Positions 19,993 to 28,390 of a stretch of 64,000 nucleotides of DNA are shown one piece after another. The notes beneath the pieces are model-generated. The model saw only the letters and a list, made by a program, of their open reading frames with translations, searched no databases and was not told where the DNA came from. The translations under genes and the position numbers were made by a program. Origin of the DNA: Gammaproteobacteria bacterium (GTDB lineage Bacteria; Pseudomonadota; Gammaproteobacteria; Pseudomonadales; Azotimanducaceae); contig JAPOWH010000002.1 of NCBI GenBank assembly GCA_026707735.1, positions 62,001 to 126,000 of the forward strand. The letters are read 5' to 3'. Position 1 is the stretch's first letter, and the number at the start of each line of letters is the position of its first letter.

Positions 19993-21001
19993 GACCGAAG
20001 CCAATGAACTTCTTGAGAAGTTTGCTACCAAGCTCAATATTGCGCTTGATTCTGTGAATCAAGCAATCGTTGCGGACGTATTGAGCGACTCTATTCGGAC
20101 AGTAGATCGAACTTCGCTCTCATTTGACATCAGCCGTAGGGCACTTGGTCGCATAGATTACACAGTGCGTCACGCGATCCAAGATGCACAAAGACGCGTC
20201 AATCAAACTTGTAAGGAGCTCTCCAGATCGAAGAACGCGCTAGACAACATCACACTTCGAATAGAGCAAGCTCCAGATGAAGTCTCGTTGGCTGACGACT
20301 TTGAAAAGTTGGCGGGATTCAATAAGCGGATCAACGAAGCGGCGGCGGAAGTAGCTGTACAACGTCGCGAACTAAAAGCGAACTATACAAATGCCATCAA
20401 CATTGCACGATCGTTGCGTGACAAACACAGGAGTTTGACCGAACGCCAGGAGTCGAAGCTGCCCATAGAGTATGCGGATCGCGTCCGACAACTGCTACGC
20501 GAACTCCGGCAAACATATGCTGCTCAAATAATCCGTCGACTCGAACAGGAGTTTGGATCAGCATTCCGACGTCTAGCTCGAAAGGAAGACATCGTCGCCG
20601 AGGTACTCATCGATCCTCGCAACTTCTCGGTAACACTCATGAATAGTGAGAAGGTCGAAGTTTCAAGGTCGCATCTCTCAGCCGGAGAAAAACAGATCTA
20701 TGCCATTGCGATGTTGGAAGCACTAGCTCGGACTTCTGGTCGTCGCCTACCCGTAGTTATCGATACACCTCTTGGAAGACTGGACTCACAACATCGAGAG
20801 AATCTCGTTGCTCATTACTTTCCTAATGTGAGTCATCAGGTGCTGCTGTTGTCCACGGGCACTGAAATCGACAAGTCTCTCTATCAAGAGTTGTCTCCTC
20901 AAATTAGCCATGCATACGAGATTCGATACGATGAAGAGGAAAATACTGCCCAGTTACATGAGGGTTACTTTTGGCAAGCAGAATTGAGAGGTATAAATTG
21001 A
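19985..21001 (+). pseudogene. dndD: DndD, 5'-truncated (DNA phosphorothioation ATPase)
   Basis: About 338 codons of the C-terminal half of DndD, the SMC-like ATPase of the DndABCDE phosphorothioation complex. The coiled-coil segment runs from about 20.1 to 20.5 kb. The ABC signature region follows (SHLSAGEKQIYAIAMLEALA), then Walker B and D-loop (LPVVIDTPLGRLDSQHRENL) and the H-loop segment (QVLLLSTGTEID). The N-terminal Walker A half is missing and the frame begins abruptly at about 19.985 kb with no plausible start. dndB and dndC are absent upstream. It still overlaps dndE, so the 3' end of the operon is intact. The complex cannot function from this locus alone. Confidence 0.8.
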
Positions 21002-21345
21002 TTCCTCATAGATTGCGAATATCCAAGCGCGCAAGCACGCGACTTTCGTTCTTGAAATCCAAAACCGGGCTGACACCGAACATTCTTTGCCGATTTGCGT
21101 TTCTTATGTCGGCGCGCGAGATGCAAAATGTTTCAAGAACCGCACTTGAGCTCGGCGGACAAGAGTTTAACTCATCCACCCTCTTTGGAGATCACCAAGA
21201 ACTCTACGAACTGATGCTGGTTTACTACATACACGTTACCCAGGACCCGAGAGACCCAAGCCAAATAATCGCTTGCCACATTGAGAACGGACTCCACAAA
21301 ATGGGTCACATACGAAACTTGGAAGACGTAGCCAAACTCCGCTGA
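20998..21345 (+). CDS. dndE: DndE, DNA sulphur modification protein
   Basis: A protein of about 115 residues with the DndE pattern: HRLRISKRASTRLSFLKSKT, GLTPNILCRFAF, then GGQEFNSSTLFGDH and a C-terminal IACHIENGLHKMGHI. DndE is the small DNA-binding subunit of the phosphorothioation complex. Two TTG starts are possible. The one at 20998 overlaps the dndD stop as TTGA, the usual coupling; the one at 20971 would add nine residues. The gene appears intact but its partners are truncated or missing, so it is likely non-functional in modification unless other dnd genes lie elsewhere. Confidence 0.8.
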   Translation: MIPHRLRISKRASTRLSFLKSKTGLTPNILCRFAFLMSAREMQNVSRTALELGGQEFNSSTLFGDHQELYELMLVYYIHVTQDPRDPSQIIACHIENGLHKMGHIRNLEDVAKLR

Positions 21346-21396
21346 TAAACAACGAAATAGAAATAGTTAGACAAGAGGATAACAAATGACTAAATT

Positions 21397-21628
21397 GGGA
21401 ATTACTGCTCGAAGTAACCATGTATACTACCTGTGGGATTTAAGGGGATTGACTGGCTATTTCTGCTCGAAGTGTACAGAAGATCACAATTAGGCTGCGC
21501 GACAGGCAGATTCTTGCCTTTTTGGAGTGGTCCACGGGGACTGTTGCTTGCTCGACCACTCTCATCTGTGTTGCGCACGCGACTTTTGCCGTAGTCAAAT
21601 AGCTTGTTTGTTTAAAGCAGTAATTCCC
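21397..21628 (-). mobile_element. MITE-like element, copy 1
   Basis: A 232-base non-coding element bounded by inverted ends GGGAATTACTGCT and AGCAGTAATTCCC (13 bases, perfect). The reverse complement aligns along its full length with the second copy at 30168-30401, including GTGCGCAACACAG, GGTCGAGCAAGCAACAGT and AGAAATAGCCA. It carries no open frame of note and sits 51 bases after dndE. A TT dinucleotide on both sides may be part of a target duplication, which is uncertain. No matching transposase is in the window. Confidence 0.75.
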
Positions 21629-21696
21629 TTCTATTTCGGGCGTTGCTGTAGCTAGCTTATGTGGAATTCTGTTCGAGATCATTTGGTCAGGCCCGT

Positions 21697-22035
21697 TTAG
21701 AATAATGCTAGATGCATTTGCATCCATGTGAGCGAGTACACGCAGAATATGCACCCTACGTAGACCGCGAGCATGATCTTGTTTTGACTCGCGGTGAAAC
21801 CGGCAACACCACCATTGAGTTTGCGGAATGAGTGGAGTTTCGCCAACGGATAGCCTGTGGCAACAACCGTCAGGGTAAGTAATAGGAAACTCTTCCTAAC
21901 TAATGTGGCTAGCGAATCCCAATTCAAGAGAAAGGCCAGGCAATAGGCTGCCAGCACACCGACGAGCGTCCAAATCAACAAGGAGAGAAGCGGATACTCT
22001 CGAAATTGTTCGTCTATGTAGCCAAGAAGCTTCAT
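21697..22035 (-). CDS. Small integral membrane protein
   Basis: About 112 residues with three or four hydrophobic segments: PLLSLLIWTLVGVLAAYCLA, FLLLTLTVVATGYPLA and IMLAVYVGCIFCVYSLTW. The ATG at 22035 (MKLLGYIDEQ) is preferred; a TTG at 22104 would add a basic leader. The family is not recognised and no catalytic motif is visible. It stands alone next to the MITE-like element. Confidence 0.5.
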   Translation of the reverse strand: MKLLGYIDEQFREYPLLSLLIWTLVGVLAAYCLAFLLNWDSLATLVRKSFLLLTLTVVATGYPLAKLHSFRKLNGGVAGFTASQNKIMLAVYVGCIFCVYSLTWMQMHLALF

Positions 22036-22229
22036 CGAATTGCGCGTTGCTCTGGCGTTCGCAGCTCGTTTAGATGTTACTGTGAAACGGACCAGCAATA
22101 CCAACAGCAGAGTATTGATATTGCTCCTTGAAGCGTGCGCTGTCGCCCAGTTCGCGACTAGTTGATTGCATCGTGATTTCGCGAAACAACCTCATTAACC
22201 CCTACCTGCAATAGAGATCTTGAACCTAT

Positions 22230-23066
22230 CTAGAACCCTTTGAACTTAGCATCGCGCTTCTCGCGAAATGCCTGAGCTCCCTCGCGTCCATCCCATGACA
22301 TCCCAACAAGTGGAATCGCGGATTCGGACCACTGCATTGCCGTGTCAAAGTCCATGTTTGCAGTTCTTACAGCCAAAAGCTTGCCAATTTTCTGTCCGAT
22401 AGGAGGACCTGCTTCAATTTCGAGAGCCAAATCCATTGTTCGGCTCTCAAGCTGTTCGGGATCGACAAGATAGTTTGAGAAACCGGCTTCATGGGCCTCT
22501 TCTGCGCTCATGAACCGTCCGGTCATCATGAGTTCCATGGCCTTCCGCCATCCGACCACTTTGGGTAGAGACCAGAATCCACCCAAATCGGCATAAAGTC
22601 CTCGCTTCACATAGGCGACCTGAAATCGTGCAGCCGTCGAGATAACAGCAAGGTCGCAATGACTGGCAAGATCGAATCCTGCACCCACGCAGGGACCGTT
22701 CACCATGGCAATGATCGGCACTTCCATTCGTCGCAAGGCAATGTAGGTCTCGGTTTCATGCCGAAAATTGAGACGATACCCCTCGATGTCCGCGGTTCCA
22801 GCCTCATCCAATCCTTCGGGCTTGGGATCTGGATTCGGATTTGCTGCTCCGCTGAAATCCATTCCGGCGCAGAATCCTCGTCCCGCACCCGTGATCACTA
22901 TGCAGCGTACGGTTCGGTCGAATCTTGCGTGGAACAGAATCTCCCGCATTTCCTCGAGTAGAGGAAAAGTCAGCGCATTGAGTTTGTGGGGGCGGTTCAG
23001 CGTGAGCCACAAGATTCCGTCTGTTTCGCCTCTTCTTTCGCTAAGAATGGGATGATCTTCCGACAT
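22230..23066 (-). CDS. Enoyl-CoA hydratase/isomerase family protein
   Basis: A 278-residue crotonase-fold protein of normal length. Oxyanion-hole segments are GAGRGFCAGMDF (about 60-72) and NGPCVGAGFDLA (about 122-133). The third motif KRGLYADLGGFWSLPKVVG holds the position where many members carry an acidic residue; here YADLGG keeps an aspartate. An insertion rich in Pro and Asp after the first motif (NPNPDPKPEGLDE) is like that in some actinobacterial and marine members. Crotonases hydrate, isomerise or cleave acyl-CoA thioesters; the exact reaction cannot be read. It is single on the minus strand, divergent from a methyltransferase gene 111 bases away. Confidence 0.85.
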   Translation of the reverse strand: MSEDHPILSERRGETDGILWLTLNRPHKLNALTFPLLEEMREILFHARFDRTVRCIVITGAGRGFCAGMDFSGAANPNPDPKPEGLDEAGTADIEGYRLNFRHETETYIALRRMEVPIIAMVNGPCVGAGFDLASHCDLAVISTAARFQVAYVKRGLYADLGGFWSLPKVVGWRKAMELMMTGRFMSAEEAHEAGFSNYLVDPEQLESRTMDLALEIEAGPPIGQKIGKLLAVRTANMDFDTAMQWSESAIPLVGMSWDGREGAQAFREKRDAKFKGF

Positions 23067-23177
23067 GGGATTGGCCTAGTATCAGTTTGGTCCAAATATC
23101 GTACCTTGCAGGCAATTGACGACCAAATTCCCGTGTGAATCGACTAGAGGCATTGGTCTCGTGGAAAATACTCGCTC

Positions 23178-23987
23178 ATGAGAACAAAAGGACCGAAAGA
23201 GATCGTGCGATCGTCAAAACGGAATCACCAACAGCTCAATCGCGATGCATGGAGCATGAAGGCTGAAGAATACGCAGATCCTGCCGAACTCAAGTGGGAT
23301 TCGCCAGACCCAGTCTGGGGAATTTGGCAGATCCCCAACGAGAGCATTGCCATGCTTCCAGAAAGTCTCAAAGGCAAACGGTGTCTGGAGATAGGCTGTG
23401 GAACAGCGTATGTGGCTTCATGGATGGCCATGAGAGGAGGCGAGTCCTTTGCCATCGATCCGACTCGAAACCAACTGACTACAGCAGCTCGATTAAGGGA
23501 TGAACATGATCGCCACGTCGTATTGCTTGAAGCATTCGGCGAGCAATTGCCATTTCCAGACGAGACCTTCGATTTCGCCATATCGGAGTATGGAGCGTCT
23601 CTATGGGCGGATCCCTACCAATGGGTGCCTGAAGCGGCTCGCGTCCTAAGGCCAGCTGCTCAGCTTGTCTTCATGACTTGCCATCCAATATCCCAACTGT
23701 GCTGCCCCGAACAACCCGATCTACGCAATGGAACAGCACTTCTGCGACCTTACTTAGGCATGTATGAACTGCATTGGTCCGATCCTCCAACCGTTGAGTT
23801 CCAACTCCCCCACGGCAAGTGGATAGAGCTTCTGCGTTCCTGTGGGTTCGAGATTGAAGAATTGCACGAACTCGGCGCACCTCCTGATGGCAAGAGCCAG
23901 TATGTGTGGGCGGACGCGAATTGGGCACAATCATGGCCGACAGAGGAAGTTTGGGTGGTTAAGAAACGCTCTAGCAGACTGCCATAG
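23178..23987 (+). CDS. SAM-dependent class I methyltransferase
   Basis: A 269-residue protein. Motif I LEIGCGTAYVASWMAMRGG lies at about 70-88, the acidic strand 2 residue in SFAIDPTRNQL, and the post-I segment PFPDETFDFAISEYG with ASLWADPYQWVPEAARVLR at about 125-160, as in Methyltransf_11 proteins. The C-terminal part (FEIEELHELGAPPDG, then WADANWAQSWPTEEVW) is shared with a gene fragment at 30.43 kb, so the genome carries or carried a second copy. The substrate is unknown. A basic N-terminus (KRNHQQLNRDAW) precedes the fold. Confidence 0.8.
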   Translation: MRTKGPKEIVRSSKRNHQQLNRDAWSMKAEEYADPAELKWDSPDPVWGIWQIPNESIAMLPESLKGKRCLEIGCGTAYVASWMAMRGGESFAIDPTRNQLTTAARLRDEHDRHVVLLEAFGEQLPFPDETFDFAISEYGASLWADPYQWVPEAARVLRPAAQLVFMTCHPISQLCCPEQPDLRNGTALLRPYLGMYELHWSDPPTVEFQLPHGKWIELLRSCGFEIEELHELGAPPDGKSQYVWADANWAQSWPTEEVWVVKKRSSRLP

Positions 23988-24430
23988 AGATGTAGGTCAG
24001 TCCGTGTATTTACCACTCATAAGCTCGAAGGGTTTTTCGCAATTGTGTCTTCGGTACTCTCTTCGTTTGAGAATTCGCATGGAAGCTTTTCACCGTTAGC
24101 CACTGTCCAATTTGAACGAAGCAATTCGCTTAGAAAGAAGGTGCTTCGATTGGACAGCTGCGATCACTCCATTGTAAGCACAGTTTATACTGTATAATAT
24201 TACATGTTTATAAAGATAGCATAGAACTCTTGGAGGACCTATGTGTTGGGAAGCCTTCGCATCCCGCAATGTGGTAGCCGTCCGTCTCAAGTGTCATCAC
24301 TAGCCGATGCTGGGCAGTTGAGCGTGCAAACAGCCTTTACCAGCAAGAGCTCTCAATGACGAAATTTGGCGGTCGGAAGTACACCGACTTGGTTTCGATC
24401 ACATAGATTAATGGGAGAAAGCAATTGACA
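23988..24430. other. About 440 bases without a supported gene
   Basis: No frame with recognisable content on either strand. The promoter of the following membrane protein must lie here. Confidence 0.4.
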
Positions 24431-25216
24431 ATGTTCGTACGCAAGAAGAAGTTCCAAAGAGAGTTCATTCGAGTTAGCCTTAGCAACTCCGATTTGGCTT
24501 CCTTAGCTAATAGGATTTCTAAGCAAGCAAGAAACGACGAAGGTGAAATCTTGATCACAGTAGAGACCACAGACGGTCTAGACTCCTTTGAGTCTCACGA
24601 TCCAGCTTTTCTCACAAGTGCGGACATGCCATCAAAAATTAAGAGTGTCCACATCTCCTATGGCACCTACGCTGCACCGATCAGAGCTGTGTTGTCGACA
24701 ACAGAGAATCGTTTCGTACAAGAGATTCAAGGATCACTATTGTTGACAGTTGAAGGAACTGCTGCGGGTGTAGAACAGTTGTTTCGAGATCTTGAGCGGG
24801 AACTGGCGGCAAGACAAGTTTTTGGCTCGTTGATCGTACGAGCGAACGAGAAGATTTGGCCCAGTGTGATTGGAGGTGCGTTGACTGGTGTTGCGGTATT
24901 CTGCACATTTGATATTGTAATAGACGTGTGGTTGAGGTTTTACCCGGAAATTAAAGGATCATTAAGCTTCTTTGTCGTTGGATTCATTGGAATTTTTTCG
25001 TCCCTGATTTGTTTTGTTGCTAGTCCCTTCTATTTTTCTCACATTGTTAAGAAAAACTTGCCGCCTGTAGAGTTTTGCAACCATGTTACTCATCGTAATA
25101 CTAATGTAAACAGCAAGTTCTTTTGGATCGCGACAATTATAGTGATTCCAATCTTCGTCAATATATTCTCACAGTTACTTTTCTCTGTATTAGGATTCTG
25201 GTTTACTGGTAGCTAG
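24431..25216 (+). CDS. Hypothetical membrane protein with cytosolic N-terminal domain
   Basis: A protein of about 261 residues. The first 140 residues are soluble with alternating strands and helices (IRVSLSNSDLASLANRIS, then GEILITVETTDGL and GSLLLTVEGTAAGVEQLF). Three hydrophobic segments follow: WPSVIGGALTGVAVFCTFDI, LSFFVVGFIGIFSSLICFVA and FWIATIIVIPIFVNIFSQLL. The ATG at 24431 is preferred over a TTG at 24425. It is AT-rich towards the 3' end. The family is not recognised; a soluble domain joined to membrane helices near defence genes would suit a membrane effector, but nothing in the sequence proves that. Confidence 0.55.
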   Translation: MFVRKKKFQREFIRVSLSNSDLASLANRISKQARNDEGEILITVETTDGLDSFESHDPAFLTSADMPSKIKSVHISYGTYAAPIRAVLSTTENRFVQEIQGSLLLTVEGTAAGVEQLFRDLERELAARQVFGSLIVRANEKIWPSVIGGALTGVAVFCTFDIVIDVWLRFYPEIKGSLSFFVVGFIGIFSSLICFVASPFYFSHIVKKNLPPVEFCNHVTHRNTNVNSKFFWIATIIVIPIFVNIFSQLLFSVLGFWFTGS

Positions 25217-25345
25217 TCTCCTTGGATTTGAGATGCCAACGCTGCATAACCGACAAGAGTCATTTTTATTGCTCAATAATAGTGGGAATCAAAATAGTTC
25301 CAGCCCGTGCAAGGCGTTGATTCTCTTGGTGTAGCGGAAATGTGA

Positions 25346-26188
25346 TCAATCCGACAAGAACATACTTAGAAAATCAATGTACTCTCCTAGTTCAAAGTTG
25401 TTCCAGAGATATTTCTCGCTTAGCTCGTTGATTAGAATCCAAAGAAGGATAAGTTCATTTTCTGTACCGTAAACCCACACATGATCAGTCGTCACTGTAG
25501 CTCCACTAATACTTGCAGCCTCAAGACAACTTCCAAATGGCAGTGAATCAAGGCAAACGAAACCCTTGCCTAAAACAAATACACCGTCAATAAACAGATG
25601 ATTGAAATATCCCCTACTTTCCCCACCTGATGCCTTCAAGCCGTCAATGTTGTACTCATCCTCGGAAGAAATCTCTTTCATCCATCTGAGGATGGTAGAT
25701 ATCTTAGCGGGTCCGTCATAAGCGAAAAGGAATGAATAAGGTCTCGGTTTGATAATACCTGATGGATTGAATCTTTGCTCGTCAAGGTGTGCGTGAGCTT
25801 TGATTTCTTTGGTGGAAACAGCAGTACTTCTTATGTGATCCATTCTCAGGCACGATTTCACTTCTACAAAAGACGACACTGTTTCGACGAAAAACAAATC
25901 AATGCCTGTGGCTAGAGAGACCTTCGGGTAACGGTTGTTGTGTACAACGACGTCGATTTGACGCCTCGGCAGACCAACGGCAGAGCCTGTGTTGATAATC
26001 TCTCCGGTCCCTATACCAGTTAGTGGGGAAGTATTTAGCGAGAGAAGCTCGCGAACAAAAGCTTCTCGAATTTGGCCTCGATTCGTGCCTTGTTCAAACG
26101 ACCTAGCGACTTCCCCCTCAGCTGCAAGCCGTTGAGAAATCCTTCCGAAATGCGCTTTCAGAAGTGGTATTTCGTAGTCTCCAATCAT
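25346..26188 (-). CDS. DUF6602-like protein, predicted PD-(D/E)XK nuclease fold
   Basis: About 280 residues. The N-terminal half has the DUF6602 layout: IREAFVRELLSL, then TGIGTGEIINTGS, then RRQIDVVVHNNRYP and SSFVEVKSCL. The aspartate in QIDVVV and the E-x-K in VEVKS are spaced as in PD-(D/E)XK nucleases. The C-terminal half (RPYSFLFAYDGPAKISTIL, then FVCLDSLPFGSCL) is conserved in style but of unknown role. The ATG at 26188 has a GGAA ribosome-binding site; a GTG at 26257 is also in frame. DUF6602 genes tend to lie in defence islands, as here beside a phospholipase-D nuclease. Function unproven. Confidence 0.65.
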   Translation of the reverse strand: MIGDYEIPLLKAHFGRISQRLAAEGEVARSFEQGTNRGQIREAFVRELLSLNTSPLTGIGTGEIINTGSAVGLPRRQIDVVVHNNRYPKVSLATGIDLFFVETVSSFVEVKSCLRMDHIRSTAVSTKEIKAHAHLDEQRFNPSGIIKPRPYSFLFAYDGPAKISTILRWMKEISSEDEYNIDGLKASGGESRGYFNHLFIDGVFVLGKGFVCLDSLPFGSCLEAASISGATVTTDHVWVYGTENELILLWILINELSEKYLWNNFELGEYIDFLSMFLSD

Positions 26189-26795
26189 GTGAATAATTCC
26201 ATTTCGATCATAACAATTATTGAGTAAGAGCGTCCCTAATTCGAGCGCAGTTCTCACAATTGAGCTTCAAGCTACTAAAGATTTGTGGACGCGTGAGAAT
26301 TTGTACAGGCATTGGTGGCAGGATGCAGGTACGACAGCAGTATTTCAATAAGCACAATGTTCTGCGTTATAGTTGTATGCAAATTGCGTACAGCTTGATT
26401 GCACAAGACACGACTTTTCTTCGATGATTTCAATTGCTTGTGCCATTGATAGCGGGTTTAGCGAAACTGCAACTAAAGACCTCCATGTTCAAACAAGCTG
26501 CTTTGCTGGAGTTGCGACGTTGAAACCCAATCTGTCAGGTGTGTACAGTAGGCTTAGAACCACAGCAACAATTCCTGCCGAGTTATGGTCAACCTCAGTA
26601 CTCCCAGACTAAACAAAAGGGCGAAATGTGCTTCTACTTGGAAATGGGCCGGCTCCAGGCCTTATTTCAGGACATGTCGCATCAACCATCTTTGAAGCGG
26701 TACTAGTGCTGAATCGGATGCCATTCATGCTCAAACCAGATCCTCAAAGTTTGACACCAAATTGATCCGAAGGCGCTAAATTCTAAGAGACGCTG
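26189..26795. other. About 600 bases without a supported gene
   Basis: Short frames only, for example a 79-codon plus-strand frame at 26373-26612 with no family resemblance. It lies between two minus-strand defence-like genes and should hold the promoter of the DUF6602 gene. Confidence 0.4.
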
Positions 26796-28016
26796 CTACT
26801 GCTCCGCCTCATACACGAAGACATCCACCAACGCAGCTCGGCGGTCCCAAATCTCTCGTTCTAAAGGATCTTCAATCTCATTTCGCTTCGCTTCATTGAA
26901 CCAGGTTTGTGAGTGTAGCCACGCTAAGAGTTCATCATACCGATTGGAAAGTGAGTTTGTACCTTTTGGCAATCCAGATGACTCCCCGAGTCTACGCGAC
27001 GATGCACTATTTACAGAGACAAGGCAATCTGGACGAGCAAGAGTGAGCCAACGAGTAGCTGCAGCGGGACCGACTCCTTGATTTACACCCGGCCGCTGGA
27101 TTCGCCAAATTTTCTTCATCGCGTCGAATGCTAGCGGGCGAATTGTTGAATCATCCGCTTGTAACACTCGTTCAATTTGACTCTTGACACTTTCTCGAAG
27201 GTTCCTCGTGTCTTGGGCGTTTTCTGGGTTGATGACGTAAGCAGCAACTCCTCTTACCCCCCCCCCAAGCAATGCCCAACTGCCCTCCTCAGAATTTGAA
27301 CCCCGCAATATCTGATATTCACGTTTCGAAAGCTCGTTCCAATTTTTGAATCGAACGAGCTGCTTGCTGCAGTCAAGCGTGTGAAACCAACTATGGGTTT
27401 CTCCTATGACACCAAAGCCATATTGGTTGCACCACCACTCGTCGTATGTTCGAATGCCTTCGACGAAGTCTTCCCAAGATTCAACTTGATCTAAGTGAGG
27501 AAGGTCGGACTCTCTAACATCCTTTTGGGATATAGTCCGCAGATTGGTCTTCGGGGGTACGTAGCTACTTTCGTATTCCCTGAGCTGAGGCCCTGGATCT
27601 GCAGCAAGCTTTTGCCATTGCATCTCAAACCAACACTCGTCTTCACTGCGACTAATGACGAATTCATGAACAAGCTCGGTATTTCTCCCAAACCCTCCAC
27701 GTGTTAAGTTTGAGCTCCCAATCCAACAAACAGTTTTCTTGCCATGAAAACAGAAGTACTTTGGGTGGAATATTTTTGGACCGTTTGGAACAATCCGTAG
27801 ATTGACGTGATCTTGTTCCGCCAAATTCTTGAGCGAGCTAGGATCCGTAGAGTTTATTGAAATTCCGGCGATAATGCGAACAGGTGTGCCACTCTCGATC
27901 AAGACCTGCACTGCATCGCACGGACGCACCCAAGCGACCGCCACGTCGACTCGATCTGCTTCACTGGCGAGCTGCTCGAACCTAGCTTCAATCTTGTCGT
28001 CGGGAATGAGTGCCAT
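26796..28016 (-). CDS. Phospholipase-D-like nuclease with poly-G tract
   Basis: A 406-residue protein. The N-terminal 160 residues are a PLD-like domain with one HxK motif, FHPKYFCFHGKKTVCWIGSS followed by NLTRGGFG; single-motif PLD nucleases act as dimers. The central and C-terminal parts are unrelated: an aromatic-rich segment (WEDFVEGIRTYDEWWCNQYG) and a helical domain with GVGPAAATRWLTLARPDCLV. It resembles PLD nucleases found in restriction and defence loci. A run of ten G residues on the coding strand encodes Leu-Gly-Gly-Gly-Val near residue 253. Slippage there would frameshift the gene and remove the C-terminal domain. It is in frame in this sequence. Confidence 0.7.
   Translation of the reverse strand: MALIPDDKIEARFEQLASEADRVDVAVAWVRPCDAVQVLIESGTPVRIIAGISINSTDPSSLKNLAEQDHVNLRIVPNGPKIFHPKYFCFHGKKTVCWIGSSNLTRGGFGRNTELVHEFVISRSEDECWFEMQWQKLAADPGPQLREYESSYVPPKTNLRTISQKDVRESDLPHLDQVESWEDFVEGIRTYDEWWCNQYGFGVIGETHSWFHTLDCSKQLVRFKNWNELSKREYQILRGSNSEEGSWALLGGGVRGVAAYVINPENAQDTRNLRESVKSQIERVLQADDSTIRPLAFDAMKKIWRIQRPGVNQGVGPAAATRWLTLARPDCLVSVNSASSRRLGESSGLPKGTNSLSNRYDELLAWLHSQTWFNEAKRNEIEDPLEREIWDRRAALVDVFVYEAEQ
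27257..27266 (-). repeat. Homopolymeric G10 tract inside the PLD nuclease gene
   Basis: Ten consecutive C on the plus strand (G on the coding strand). This is long enough to mutate by slipped-strand mispairing; poly-G tracts of this length are classic phase-variation switches. It could also be a sequencing-length artefact, but the frame is intact at ten. Confidence 0.8.
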
Positions 28017-28274
28017 ACGCTATCCTAATGTTGTTCCTAAGTTTCTGGATCAACTGCGGTTGAAACCGCTAGACACTGCACACTATTAGCAACCATTCCT
28101 AAAGGTCGACGTCGCCAGTTGGCGTGCTTCCAACCCAATTGATATGTCCTATGGATTCTTTTAGGCTCAATTCCAGTTACGAGTGGGATCGGCTTTTGAA
28201 AGTAGAACTATATCGTTGTTGATTGGAGAAATCAAGAAATTTGGGACTATTGTGGCATTGTCAGCAAGAATGGC

Positions 28275-28315
28275 CCGCTTGTGTCAAGTTGAAATGTTCC
28301 GCTTGCGTCAATTTC
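28275..28315. repeat. Two direct repeats resembling an IS21-type terminus
   Basis: CCGCTTGTGTCAAGTTG at 28275-28291 and CCGCTTGCGTCAATTTC at 28299-28315 are repeated 24 bases apart. IS21-family ends carry such short multiple terminal repeats. An istB tail lies at 5.5 kb, but no istAB is near here, so it may be an isolated end. Interpretation is tentative. Confidence 0.4.
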
Positions 28316-28390
28316 ACGGCGTCGGGCGCCATCCGAATTCCCCACGTCGGCCAAGCTAGGGGGATCCCGTCCATTGTCCGTTGTCAGGGT

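Noticed and set aside
27257-27266. The poly-G tract as an assembly or sequencing artefact
   Set aside because: Not excluded, but the frame is intact at ten bases on both sides, so it is kept as a real feature pending read-level evidence.
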